From Mytilus californianus (taxonomy: Eukaryota; Mollusca; Bivalvia; Mytilida; Mytilidae): a stretch of DNA of 64,000 nt. Positions 21,301-31,800 of the stretch are shown one piece after another (the stretch's first letter is position 1; each line of letters begins with the position of its first letter). Position numbers and translations under genes: made by a program. The stretch spans positions 1,798,001-1,862,000 of the forward strand of contig NW_026262648.1 in NCBI RefSeq assembly GCF_021869535.1, written 5' to 3'. Below the pieces are notes generated by a model. That model saw only the letters and a program-made list of their open reading frames with translations. It searched no databases and was not told the DNA's origin.

Positions 21301-24300
21301 CTTTTGTTTTTTAAATTCAAAAAGTTAATCAATATTTTACGTTTCGTATCAATTGAGATGTTATCTATTATCAATTTTGTTATCTTGTATTTTTTAGGCT
21401 TCACAATTTTGCTGTTTATTTTGGTTGCTGGTTTAAGTCGCACGTGTAAGTTATTTTTCAACACAAGAAATACCTTGTTGCATTTATCTTGTCGGTTCTT
21501 TAAAACGAGATACAGATCAGAAGAGCTAATGAAAACTATGAGTCCAACACTTTGACCACAATAAAAACTACGAACATAGAAATAAATTTCATAAAAACTA
21601 CGCCAGAAGAGTAGGCAGAATATGCTCGATCATTTATATCTGTCGCGTTGCTCATGCAAAGTCAATTTCCGTTGATCAGCTGCATACATGTGTGTTTAAA
21701 ATACAAGACAAAGAAGGACGGGATTATAGTTACAGCAAGTGGAACAAATTGGTGGTGATCTGTGACACAAATATTTAAAAAATGTCAACTAAATCATGAT
21801 GACGATCGTAAAATTTGGAAGTGTTGAATTAAACTTTATTATTAGGGATTCAACAGCTTGATTATAAGAAATTATCAAAGAAATAATACGGTACGTAAGC
21901 CGTAGAATAACACGGGAGACATAAAATCTATATACAAGAGATGTTTCTTTTATGCTATATAAAAATAGAAAGTTTACAATATGAAAATGTGAAATTTAAT
22001 GCATCTCTGATGTCGTAAAATTTGATTTTTTTGTGTTACCCTCAATGTCAATTGCAAAATGTGTTATGAATAAGATATATATGCGGTATGAGTCAATGAC
22101 AGCAACATAAAGACTTCAATACAAAAAGACAACTAGAAGTCAACGTACTGTACGATTGTAGAATTCTTAGCATCTTTAGTTTTAAGGCATACCTTACAGT
22201 CATCAAAATTTCGAATACGATTATCGTATTCAGACTCAGAAAGCAACCAATCAAAATTTGTACTCCGGGTACAGAGGAAATTTGTATGACCGAAAAGTCA
22301 AGAGTGTGTAAAGAAGGAGAAAAATATAAAAGACAGACTTGCACAACGAGCAATCATTACAGAGAAAGTGAATAATTTGTGATGCTGATAAGACATTATA
22401 AGCAACAGAACAGACAATGATAAAGACTGAGTAAGAAATTCAATACAGTGACTTTTGGATGGACATTCTAACGTACATTAAATGTGTACCATGAAAACAA
22501 TTCTAACAACTTAAAGTATATACAATCACTCATTTGTTGTCAATATTGTAGGGGTAAATAAACCTTCCCGTAACAACATCATCAAAATAGGATAACAGAT
22601 ATGAATATTTTTCCCGGCAGAACTAAAAAAAAACCAGAGTGATTATCTGGGAAATTGTAAAACTATTAGTATTCCTTGTTGTAGTGAAAGCAAAGTGCCG
22701 TAATATGATGGTTTTAAACAAAATATTTTGATAATAATCGTTGCTCTATTTAATGATTACAGATGCGTATCTAGCTTGTGCATATATATAAGAATTTGAA
22801 TAACATATGTGCATATGCCATGAAATGACGATGTATTCAATACTACTAGTATGTTTCGGTTTTTTGCTTAATTTCCTATTTCTACTTCTTAGATTCCGGC
22901 ACAGTGTGTTTGTCCTGTAGTGGCGTACAAAGTATAAACCAGTGTACACACTTGGAGACTTGTCGTAATGATGAGGTATAGTTTGTTATCTTGTATGTAC
23001 GTACTAATATTGAGAGAGTGTAAGAAAGTCTTGGAGACTTGTCGTAATGATGAGGTATAGTTTGTTAACTTGTATGTACTTTCTAATGCAGTATGTAATT
23101 AAATTTTTTGATGAAACAAAAGATGTTGCCTATCTGTTTAAAAGTTCATTTGAACCTTAATTATTAAGGTGCGAGTCCTTCAATTGTTGACATTGGTTTT
23201 TAATTGTATTATTATTTATTAAATTTCAAAATTAACTCATAGTTCAGCAAAATTTATCAATCTAAAAAATGTTATTAAACTGCAAGTAAATCAAAAATAT
23301 GAAATCTCGAAAATATACCATTTACAGTTCTTGTAATTCATATTCCTTTGCCTTTTTACTTACCTTTTGAAACGGTAGATATTGCTTCATATTTTCTGAT
23401 GTACTTCTTTTCTTCTGCATTGAAGTACGGATACAAATTTTTCCGTATTTCTTCCTTTTCCTTCTCTGAAGATGCATTTTTAAGAAAGTCGTGAGTTAAA
23501 ATGGTAGTTTCCTTCATTCGATACCCCTTTCCATACTTGAGAACGAGGTTGTCTCGGTCATAACTGTACCAATATGAAATCTTGCCTTTTTCTATGCCAC
23601 ATTCTTTTTCGTGGATCTCAGAAAGTTCCTTTATTTCTTCTCCTTTTCTCTTAATGAACACGACATGATCTCTTTCAATCTGAACAGAAAGCCCATACTG
23701 TCCCTTTTCGTTTTCCACTGAGATTAAGAAAGGCACCTTGGTGTCTTTGTTGAAAACTAAGGTCCCTTGTCCGTTGACCGGAAACTGTCTTTCCCATGTT
23801 TGCCTGTCATTCTCTCTCCGGGCTTGTTTCACTATAATGTCAGTGAAATAGAAATACAATAACAGTTACTAGTCATCTGATCAGTTTAAACATTAAATTT
23901 TCATTTTTTATTTTTTGAAAACGTAATGATTTCTAGTCTACTAATCAAATCCACTATATGTGCACATTTTGATCCATTATTAATATAAACAACTCTGTTT
24001 GTATTGCTCAATTTTTGTTTTTATTCTATTCAGTAAACACATATATTCTTCTTCAGTCTTTAGACTATTTAAACATTATAGTAGGATTATTACTGCTCAT
24101 GTTAACGGCGTACAGGTTTGATGATGGTTGTTATTTTAATATAGATGAGATTTAAGATATACAGTTAGTGCTGCTTTATTCCTACATGGAAGATGTATTT
24201 TCATGTGTTTTGCGTAGCTTACTGCAATCGTCTGAAGATTTTTTTTTATAGAAAAGTACTGTGGAGCAAATATTCCTTGACATTGGTAAAACTTGATTCC

Positions 24301-24450
24301 TTATAAAACATTCAAAACATTGTTTTTAGATATTAGTTCATGCAATGCTCTTCAGCAGTCGTTTTTATGCATACACAAAACAACTACGTATATATATATA
24401 CTACCTTGTTTGAGATTTTCATTAGCTGGTCGTTGTCTCTTAGATGACAT
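18359..24450 (-). CDS. Three-exon gene, 201 aa, unrecognised protein
   Basis: Exon 1 is 24450-24405: ATG after an acceptor-like CTTCAGAC, donor CAAG then GTAGTA. Exon 2 is 23831-23364: acceptor CATTATAG, donor AAAAG then GTAAGT. Exon 3 is 18450-18359: acceptor GTTCTTACAG, stop TAA. Lengths 46, 468 and 92 join in phase (two phase-1 introns) to 606 bases. Residues 1-26 are basic and hydrophilic (MSSKRQRPANENLK). Residues 27-130 look beta-rich, with TWERQFPVNGQG, VPFLISVENEKGQYGLSVQ, YWYSYDRDNLVLKYGKGY. Residues 135-165 are a charged helix-like stretch. Residues 172-201 are glycine-rich and end in RDEPPE. No signal peptide or membrane segment was seen, so a cytosolic or nuclear location is inferred. 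Exons 1 and 3 were found by splice signal and phase, so extra symmetrical exons in the 4.9 kb intron are possible. No family is recognised. Confidence 0.6.
18680..18843. mobile_element. 118-bp insertion flanked by a 23-bp direct repeat
   Basis: The 23 bases at 18680-18702 recur exactly at 18821-18843 (core ATATCTCTGATATATTTC). The bracketed 118 bases (TCAATATGGTAGGGGCAAAT to GATTATCCGGAAA) recur, diverged, at 22540-22660 without that flank. It looks like a short non-autonomous element with a long target duplication. Both copies lie in the large intron of the minus-strand gene. Confidence 0.7.
19174..19251. mobile_element. 78-bp near-perfect palindrome (MITE-like)
   Basis: The left arm TAGATACAATGAATAAGCGT plus TGATTC and the right arm GAATCAACGCTTATCCATTG plus TATCTA pair with one mismatch around a ~25-bp centre. 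It is flanked by TA on both sides. A related half-arm (AAGCGTTGATTC) occurs near 20319. Confidence 0.8.
19490..19550 (+). repeat. Dispersed family E piece
   Basis: ATTGAGAATGGAAATGGGGA followed by ATGTGTCAAAGAGACAACAA and CCTGACCAAAGAGCA. The same 60-base phrase recurs at about 26618-26690. The minus sense just beyond (19560-19690) contains an IPMG string that might be a worn PLE catalytic region; that is weak. Confidence 0.6.
19868..19968 (-). repeat. tRNA-like SINE head (minus)
   Basis: Reverse complement reads GGTAGCCTCGAGGTTAGCAT (box A-like), then about 50 bases, then TTTAGGTTCGAATCCC (box B). There is no acceptor stem, so it is not a functional tRNA. It is a SINE head or tRNA pseudogene with RNA polymerase III promoter boxes. 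Confidence 0.6.
20080..20168 (+). repeat. tRNA-like SINE head (plus)
   Basis: CGTAGCCGAGAGGTTTCGTC (box A-like) and GGACGGGTTCGATCCCCAG (box B), spaced like a tRNA with a long variable arm. The ends do not form an acceptor stem. It lies about 110 bp from, and head to head with, the minus-strand tRNA-like head at 19868-19968. Confidence 0.65.
20170..21300. other. AT-rich intronic spacer, no gene seen
   Basis: No exon found. Two ~55-base phrases around GTGAATAAGTGAATTTTAAA then CATATGTTGC and CTTTCACTGAACTGA occur at about 20610-20660 and 20898-20945, a diverged direct repeat ~285 bp apart. Confidence 0.5.
21358..23160 (+). CDS. Candidate three-exon gene, 79-aa secreted cysteine-containing peptide
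   Basis: Exon 1 is 21358-21445: ATG, donor CACGT then GTAAGT. Exon 2 is 22893-22975: acceptor CTACTTCTTAG, donor GATGAG then GTATAG. Exon 3 is 23092-23160: acceptor TTCTAATGCAG, stop TAA. Lengths 88, 83 and 69 join in phase to 240 bases, and exon 2 is open only in the joining frame. Residues 1-26 are very hydrophobic (ILYFLGFTILLFILVAG), like a signal peptide. Exon 2 reads SGTVCLSCSGVQSINQC then THLETCRNDE. Its CxxC-C-C spacing recalls short cysteine-rich extracellular modules of molluscs (inference). Exon 3 has no cysteine, and the expected Cys after DE is absent, so the gene may be decaying. It lies antisense inside the intron of the 201-aa gene. Confidence 0.35.
21590..22070 (-). pseudogene. 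Highly degraded PLE reverse transcriptase
   Basis: No frame survives, but the nucleotides align in order with the better-kept PLE at 15060-15530: GTAGGCAGAATATGCTCGAT (tail), ATGATGACGATCGTAAAATT, GATTCAACAGCTTGATTATA, ATAGAAAGTTTACAATATG, and TACCCTCAATGTCAATTGC. An old insertion in the intron shared by both gene models. Confidence 0.65.
22540..22660. repeat. Second copy of the 118-bp element
   Basis: TCAATATTGTAGGGGTAAAT to GATTATCTGGGAAA, about 90 percent like 18713-18820 by eye. The 23-bp flanking repeat seen at the first copy is absent. Confidence 0.7.
22951..23087 (+). repeat. 58-bp local duplication across an exon end and splice donor
   Basis: Positions 22951-23008 are repeated at 23030-23087 (offset 79 bp) with about three changes. 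The unit contains the last 25 bases of candidate exon 2 and its donor (GATGAG then GTATAG). The second copy sits in the short intron just before the exon 3 acceptor. Confidence 0.9.
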
Positions 24451-24689
24451 GTCTGAAGAACCTCAATACTATAAAGCTGCAATATAAAAGGAATGCAAAA
24501 GTAAAATTATGAAATGAATACATGCCACTTGACGTTAAAAGATCCCCTCTTTCCCACTGTCATCCGCTATTCATATAAAATTACTCCTAAAGTTATTGTA
24601 TAATAACTGAAATAACCACGTTACCAGTTTTTACCAGCCTTTATTCTATCCAGTAATTGACTAACATATGTATTGCATAGAAACGTGGC

Positions 24690-25530
24690 GATATTGACTG
24701 AAAAGAACATAGCTCTTGACTTAAAAGAGCAAAGCTCGTGGCTCAATAGAACATTTATCGTGGCTAAATAATAGCTCATGGCTCAATAGAACATTTATCG
24801 TGGCTAAATAATAGCTCATGGCTCAATTTAACATAGCTCGTGTCTCAGTAGTGCATTAGTCGTAACTCAATAGAACATAGCTCATGGCTCAATTGAACAT
24901 AGCTCGTGTCTCAGTAATTCATTAGTCGTAACTCAATAGAACATAGCTCGTGATGCAATTGAACATAATTAGCTCGTTGCTCAATAGATAAAGACACAAC
25001 AGAGAATAGTTTGTTACTTTATAGAACATAGCTCGCGGGTCAATATACCTTAGCGCATGGCTCAATAGAACATACCTCGAGGCTCAATTAGACCATATCT
25101 CGTGATACCATAGAATAAGCTCATGGCTCAATAGATCACAGTTCGTGGCTCTATAGAACACAGCCTGTTGCTCAATAGAACATAGCTCGTAGCTCAATAG
25201 AACATAGCGCATGGCTTAATAGTAATTAGCTCGTAGTTCAATATAAATTAGCTCGTGCATCAATTGAACATAGCTCATGGCTCAATAGAAACATAGCTTA
25301 TTGCTCAATAGAAAAATGCTCGTGGTTCAATATAACATAGCGCGTGGCTTAAAAGAATATACTTCGTGGCTCAATAGAACATACTAAAAGCTCAGGAGTC
25401 AATGGAATTTAGCTTGTAGTTCAATAGCACAGAGCTGGTAAATCAATAGAAAAAAGCTCGTGACACAATAAAACATAGCGAAGGTTTAATAGAGCATAGC
25501 TCGTGGCTCAATAAAGCATAGATCGTGGTT
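24690..25530. repeat. Degenerate ~22-bp tandem array
   Basis: About 36 diverged units near the consensus AACATAGCTCGTGGCTCAAT plus AG. Variants include TCATGGCTCAATAGAACAT and CGTGTCTCAGTAATTCATTAG. Some adjacent units are duplicated together (for example ACATTTATCGTGGCTAAATA twice near 24755-24810). No frame runs through. It lies just upstream of the first exon of the 201-aa gene. Confidence 0.85.
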
Positions 25531-25714
25531 CAAGAAAACAAGGAAAATAGCTTATAGATACTTATTCAATCTTAACATGAGAACAAGCGATATCATGTTC
25601 TTTCAATCTAGCTGTCTCAATGGTTATATCAAATTAATTCGTCATATGTGACTAGTAGCCATATGATTTCCAGGTTTGTTATAAGTGTACCTAGTCTAAA
25701 ATGGGCTTATTGCA

Positions 25715-26515
25715 TATTTATCTAGAACATACTGAAAGAAAACATCCTGTCGAAGTTATTATGACAGATTTGTCTGGAATATTTTTATATCTTTCAGTTT
25801 CAATAGCGAGGGAATGACCACTAATTCTAAATTTGCATATAAGTTTTCTTGTATCAAGATTAGGGTATGTAAAATAAAATTCTTGTTTATATTCAGTTTT
25901 TGTATGCTTAAACAAAAGAAGTTTACTATTTTGATCAAGAGATGATATCTTATTGTCATATATTTCTTTATTTCTATGCTGAAGTTCATTTTTATAGTAT
26001 TTTTTACTAAGATTCTTACAGGATCTGTATTTGTTTTTAGATTCAATTTGGGTTTGCTAATATTATTGTCGGACCTAATATGGTTTACATATGAGTACCA
26101 TGCGTATATACATCGATCATGAAGTGACTTTAAAAGAGAATAACACTCTTGAAGTAAAACAGGTGAGTTTTCACTCAAAAGTCGGTCTTCATACAGAGTG
26201 ACTGTGTGGCAATGAAACAATAAAGGGGGAATCTTCCTAATTCAGATCTAGAGGCAATGTTACTGGCACATTTCTTTATTCCAAGTGTAAATTTACAAAA
26301 CTTATTGTGAATTTTTTCAGGGGTATTCTTATCTATAAAATTGAATTTATCCAAAGGAGAGTTATTTGTTCTAGCTGTAACAATTGCATTATAGTATGGT
26401 CTGTACACATCCATATACCAAATTTCATAATTATATGTAAGAATAGGACAAACCAAAGAATCAAATAAGAACACATATATTTCATTGACACTGACATTTT
26501 AAAAGAATACCACAA
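25715..26515 (-). pseudogene. Non-LTR retrotransposon ORF2 C-terminus
   Basis: The minus strand reads LFDSLVCPILTYNYEIWYMD, then a block with NTPEKIHNKFCKFTLGIKK and ASRSELGRFPLYCFIATQS. After a frameshift follow LKSLHDRCIYAWYSYVNHI and RKLICKFRISGHSLAIETER. The order and wording fit the post-catalytic region of jockey or CR1-type reverse transcriptases. The reading is in two to three frames with stops. The 5' side ends inside the inverted repeat at 26504-26545. A relative of its C-terminal end is at 63700-64000. Confidence 0.8.
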
Positions 26516-26945
26516 TATTCTATTTTAAAATCCAACCGCTTTTAGTTTGAACTGTAACAGTCAATATTCTTTAAAACTTCATTTTTAATAGCTCAACACA
26601 TGACTATCTCCAACTATAATATTGAGAATGGAAACAGAGAATGTGTCAAAGAGACAACAACCCGACCAAAGAGCAGAAAACAGCCCAAGGCCACCAATGT
26701 ATACATTCCCGTTTGAATGGTTTTACACTAGTAATTTTTGGAGCCCTTTATAGCTTACTGTTTGGTGTGAGCCAAGGCTCCGTGTTGAAGACCGTACTGT
26801 GACCTATAATGGTTTACTTTTATAAATTTTGACTTGGATGGAGAGTTGCCTCATTGGCACTCATACCACATCTTCTTATATCTATATACATTTAACTGCA
26901 TGCGGTTGGATTTTAAAATAGAATATTGTGGTATTTTTTTAAATG
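26504..26945. mobile_element. Inverted-repeat-flanked insert holding families E and D
   Basis: The 36-base arm 26504-26539 and its inverse at 26902-26945 (core GCGGTTGGATTTTAAAATAG plus AATATTGTGGTATT) match perfectly over 34 bases. Between them are a family E phrase (26618-26690) and a family D copy in plus orientation (26700-26880: GGTTTTACACTAGTAATTTT, GAGCCAAGGCTCCGTGTTGA, GGCACTCATACCACATCTTC). The left arm is also the edge of the non-LTR fragment. It may be an inverted duplication of that edge or terminal inverted repeats of an element. Confidence 0.75.
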
Positions 26946-28600
26946 TTCTTTAATGACATTTTGAAAACTGTAAAACCTGCTTTAAGTGCCAATAAGTAAC
27001 GATTTGTCGTTTTCGCATGGGCATTTAATTATTTCGTGTCCTACAATGTACTTCCTAATTCAATTCGCTCACGGATTAAGGCCAGCTTTGATACTCTTTT
27101 TTTCTTAGACGAATAATTTTTCCATTTAAGTTAGCACAACAGTCTTATTCAGTAAAATTCGGGGTATTTTTATTTAATAACGTTGTCATTTAAAAGATGT
27201 TAAAACTAATAATGAAAAACATAGGAAAAGAAGAGATAACCAGGAAGCATTTTCAAAAGAGTTGGATAAAATAAGATACTTGAAAAGACATAAACATCGC
27301 AAGGCTACATTCATGATGGTGCATAACTGTATTCTTATTATGTTACACATACATTGCATGGTGAATAAATTGAGAGTGAAGTATCAATATTGATGTTTTT
27401 TTGACAATAAAGAATGTTGTGCAGCATTGGTGATTGATACTTGTATTTAAAAAGTATGCTTTGGAAAACATTGATGAACAATTCACCGATAAAAGGAATA
27501 CAGAATAAAAATTGTGCTTTACTAAACATTTTATGTTTTTTAGACACAGAAGTAAAATATACAGAATGTGAAACTTCATGTTGCCGTTTATGATTTGTTC
27601 CTTATTTTTATCTATGAAAGCTTTAAACAATATTTCATATGTAATGCTAAAAAGAATCACCAATCGCAGTCCTTAATTGATCAACAGGTTGTCGACAACG
27701 TGGCTCCTTTGATCATATGTGAATAAATCTTTCGAACAATAAAAACTAGTTCAATCTTACCATGAATTCAGGGGGCGAAGAGTAAAAAAGAGTTATGTTA
27801 ATATGTAATCAGATAGTGAACCTTCAATGGTATTTTTGAACGTAGTGTAAATGTATTAATGCATTTCTTCATTTCAATATATTAAGCGAAAAGACACCAA
27901 TAATAATAATGAAAAAAATATGTTTACTGACCTTTCAATGACTTTGACGAAGACTGCTCGATATAACTAATAGCCACATGAATTCGCTAAATCTTATATA
28001 AAAGATTCTTTTGACATCCTTGTGATGACATAAACAATTGAGGAAATTGTGCTGATATGATTATATCACTAATAAAACCCGCATCCGCATATGTTAATAA
28101 AAACGGGAAGCTAATTTTAAATATGGATTTATGATTATGCAACTACAGCATATTGACATAGAAATCTTGTGGAAGTGTAGACAAACTATATTCATTGTAA
28201 TTCCTTTAAATAATAACAGTTCTGCTTTTTTTGTAAGGACTGCAATCGAGACTCGTTGACTTTTAAGTATATAAAAGGGCTCAAAGTATAACTCTTTCAA
28301 TAACGCAACAAAATAGGCGATATTTGAAGATCTAGTAGTTTTCTCTCCTCTCAGGCACTGACCTGTGTGTTATTAAAAATAATTTGTTTTTGATTAAAGT
28401 CGATGAAAATTGTTTTTCCCCGAGAGAAAAAAAAACTTGCAGCCCCTCCAAAGATGAATATTTGGTGCATAAGAAAAGATTTGAGGCGTGAAGTAGTAAA
28501 GGAAAGTATCTTATAAACTTATAACAAGATAAACATTTATTTCAGTTATTTAAAAGTAATCTCGATATTTTCAGTCCTGAATATGCATTGCGATAGGCAT
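26946..28600. other. No gene seen
   Basis: About 1.65 kb of A/T-rich DNA without recognised repeats or exons. Minus-strand frames near 27340-27660 are AT-driven and lack family resemblance. Confidence 0.5.
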
Positions 28601-29235
28601 TATTCGGAAAACACGATTTTTCCCACAACAAATACACCAAAGAAGACATTATCAAAACGTTGGACTTTTTTATCGACAACATATTTGTTGAGTGTTATGG
28701 ATTGACATTTCAGCCGACAGTCGGTATTCCAATGGGTACTGTGTGTGCACCAATACTGGACGATTTGTTGTTGTACTCATATGAAGTAGAATCCATACAG
28801 ATTCTTTTCAAAGACAAAAAGAAAAGGCCTCTTCCAAAGTTCTTCAATTTCACTTTCAGATACATTGATGATGTATAATCACTCAATACCCCACCCCACA
28901 TTTCAATGAATACTTACATCTCATTTATTCCTGTGAACTTTAATACTTAGGATACTACCGAAAGTAGAAGGTCTGCTTCATATCTTGATCTTTTCCTCGA
29001 TATTGCCACAGTTGGACGACATCAAACTAGAATCTTTAGCAAACCTTTTGATTTCAACTTTCAAACTGTCAACTTTTTTGTCCCTATTTCTCAGCAGTAA
29101 GATATCCGTCGTATAGCGCTTTCATATATCTCAGTAAATACGTTACACTTGTGCATTTTCACAGGAGCTTGCTTCTTACACAAAAACTTCTCCAACAGAT
29201 ATATGAGGAAGAACGTTTGAAATTGACACTACCAA
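28600..29235 (+). pseudogene. Penelope-like reverse transcriptase fragment (second family)
   Basis: Reads KYTKEDIIKTLDFFIDNIF, then LTFQPTVGIPMGTVCAPIL, DDLLLYSYEVESIQ and FNFTFRYIDDV. These include the PLE motifs GIPMGT.CAP and YIDD. A stop follows the DDV. After it come DTTESRRSASYLDLFLDI, FDFNFQTVNFFVPISQQ and a worn thumb region. Sequence differs clearly from the PLEs at 3-301 and 14880-15690 (for example TVCAPILDD), so it is another subfamily. Stops make it inactive. Confidence 0.85.
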
Positions 29236-29654
29236 AGACCATCTGGAGTTTAACATAAAGTATTCAACAATAAACAGGTGTATTAAATACACTTTTCAAT
29301 CGGAATCAGATTTCAGTATTTCATGTATTTGATTTAATTCTACTTATATTATCCTGAAAGATTTTTATCACATATTGTATGATATTCACGAGAATTGGAT
29401 AGAATGTCACTGGTATATATATTTTTATGAATGGATGATTATGCCTTTCATAAAACAACAAAAATCCTTAATTTCCATTGGTTTCATTATGTTAATTCCT
29501 AATACAGATCAGCAACACATAGAACTACCTCCATTTTCATTGTTACATGTAACAAAAAAAGTTTTGCCACTTAAACGGTAAGTTTAAAGTGGTTGTAAAT
29601 AGATTAGCTCTTAATTACTGTATGTTTTTTTTTTATAAAACTTCATCTGTTATA
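29236..29654. other. No gene seen
   Basis: AT-rich downstream flank of the PLE fragment. Confidence 0.4.
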
Positions 29655-29740
29655 TATTTTATTCAACCTATGGCAACATTTTTTTCATTCGCTATTAAAC
29701 CTAAATTTCAAAAGTTTGCCATAGGTTGAATAATCCGTAT
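29655..29740. mobile_element. Small palindrome (MITE-like)
   Basis: TTATTCAACCTATGGCAACA near 29659 pairs with GTTTGCCATAGGTTGAATAA near 29713, around an AT-rich centre of ~35 bp. Confidence 0.6.
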
Positions 29741-30685
29741 CTAGAGCGAAATATATGTTTTTTTACTCAATGAAACAATGGCCAGCGAATACTAACAAGC
29801 AGCAAAGCCGATTTTATAGATGCAATATACAATTCTTGTTTAAACGATTTAGAGGATATCAATTCACTTTTGATGTGGACATTTAGATTTTTTTTAATTT
29901 ATAATTTGCGAAAACTTTATTTCAATACAAAATGTATTTATCCCGTAACAATTTTCAATATTAAGCTGTCATAAAACCTTTATTTTTAAGGTTTCCAGTA
30001 TGGACATATCAGAAGCAGTGTCCATGAAATGTAACTTATTTCAAAGACTTTGATTGGACTCTAAAAACTCTAAAACGCTTCTTATCGTTAGATTTATAAC
30101 TCGGGGGTCTTACAATTTTTAACCGTGCACATCCAATATGTCAATTAATGTGGTAATTGTGACACCATTCAGCTAACAAGACATAATCAAGTTTGGGAAA
30201 TGTAATTTTGCATAAAAACCCGTATGTTTTGCACACATATTTGAAGAAAGATTGAAATTGCTACGTTTATTTATTGAATATATAGATATGGATACATGTT
30301 TCAAGTAAAAAGAAAAAACAATACTTGAAGTCTTATCAAATATATGTCTTCATAATGTCTTTGGAACAAGAATTTTCGGAAATTGTCCTATTTATCTCAT
30401 TTTGTTTTTTAATCATGTATCTTCTCTCTTCTGTTGTCATATTGAGTAATTGACATTCGTCTTGGTCTGAGTCTTACAAATATTGAACCTATTATCACCT
30501 CTGCTACTCCTTGTTCTTTAATATCAGCAACTTGTGTGTTATGTCTTTTGCACTAGCATCAGAAGTTGTTTAATTATCAAGGCCACTGTTTTCGTTATAT
30601 CTTGTTCTCATTTTTGTAAAAAAAAACAACCCAGTAATTCACTGACATGCCGGTATTTTAAAGCAAGTACACTAAGATCATTTCA
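29741..30685. other. No gene seen
   Basis: A/T-rich DNA with no recognised repeat, exon or motif. Confidence 0.4.
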
Positions 30686-30689
30686 TTAG

Positions 30690-30962
30690 GGAATGACCAC
30701 TTAGCGAAAAATGACTAGTGTAAAACCATTCAAACGGGAAAACCAACGGTCTAATCTATATAAAGAACGAGAAACGAGAAACACTTATGAACCACATCAA
30801 CAAACGACAACTACTGAACATCAGATTCCTGACTTAGGGCAGGTGCAAACAAATGCAGTGGGTTTAAAAGTTTTAATAGGTACCCAACCTTCACCCTTAT
30901 CTGAAACAATAGTGTAACATCACAACATAGAAAAACACACTATAAAATATCAATTGAAATGG
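30690..30962 (-). repeat. Family D copy, left part, interrupted by the foldback element
   Basis: ACTAGTGTAAAACCATTCAA, CCAACGGTCTAATCTATATA, TGACTTAGGGCAGGTGC, and CAATAGTGTAACATCACAAC to CAATTGAAATGG. In intact copies (for example 56160-56200) GAAATGG is followed directly by CTTAACTC. Here that continuation is found at 40014, after the 9 kb insertion. Confidence 0.85.
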
Positions 30963-31024
30963 TATGGAAAGCCTCAGCTGTCATATATTAGAGATTTACA
31001 AAACGTTATGCTGAAGCTTAAAAT

Positions 31025-31800
31025 GTAAAGTTAAGACAGCGTGATGTTGAATTGAGTCATCAAAATGCTAACTCTAAATTACAATATGCTAAGTTGAATC
31101 TGTGCAATGTTGACTTGCAATGACAAGTGCTTTAGTTGTGATAGTATAATGATAAGTCACGATGTTGTGATGATATGCCAAACACACGTAACGTTGGGTT
31201 TAAAGTACATGATGTGAAGTTGACGTTGCATGATGTTAGCTTGCAGATGGATACTGCTCAGTCATCAACATCGACAGCTATGATAACAAATAAAATGAAA
31301 AGCTAAAATGTATGGTGCTGACTTGTTATTAATAAATGTTGAGCTGAGAATGTACGATGTTATATCATTGTGATATAACGATTGGTCTATCATGCAATCT
31401 GTTGATTTAAACACCATGATGCACAGTTGAAAGTACATGATGTTAAGTTAAGATAACACGATGCTACACCACTATATTGAAACGAAAGGCTTACCATACA
31501 ATTTGTTGACTTAAAACAACACGATGCAACGTGTTGAGCTAAGATGCTCACTTGAAACTACACGACGTACAGTTGAATTTTGTAGTGTTAAGCTACGATA
31601 GCACGATGTTATGTCATTATAATGTCACAATAGGCTTATTATACAATTTGCTCATTTAAAACTACACAACGTACAGTTGAAAGTACGTGATGTTAAGCTA
31701 AGATAGCACGTTGTTATATCATTATGACGTCACGAGAGGCTTATCATACAATGTGTTGACTTGAAACTACACGATGTAAATTTGAAGTAGTTTGGTCTTG
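31025..31800. repeat. ~105-bp degenerate subrepeats, left foldback arm
   Basis: Phrases such as AGCTAAGATAGCACGATGTT and ATCATACAATTTGTTGACTT recur. The unit start phrase lies near 31446, 31588 and 31693. Several units hold TGACGTCA or decayed forms. Fewer units than in the right arm. Confidence 0.75.

Noticed and set aside
27338-27663. Overlapping 69- and 106-aa minus frames
   Set aside because: Composition is driven by A/T content and no motif or splice partner supports them.
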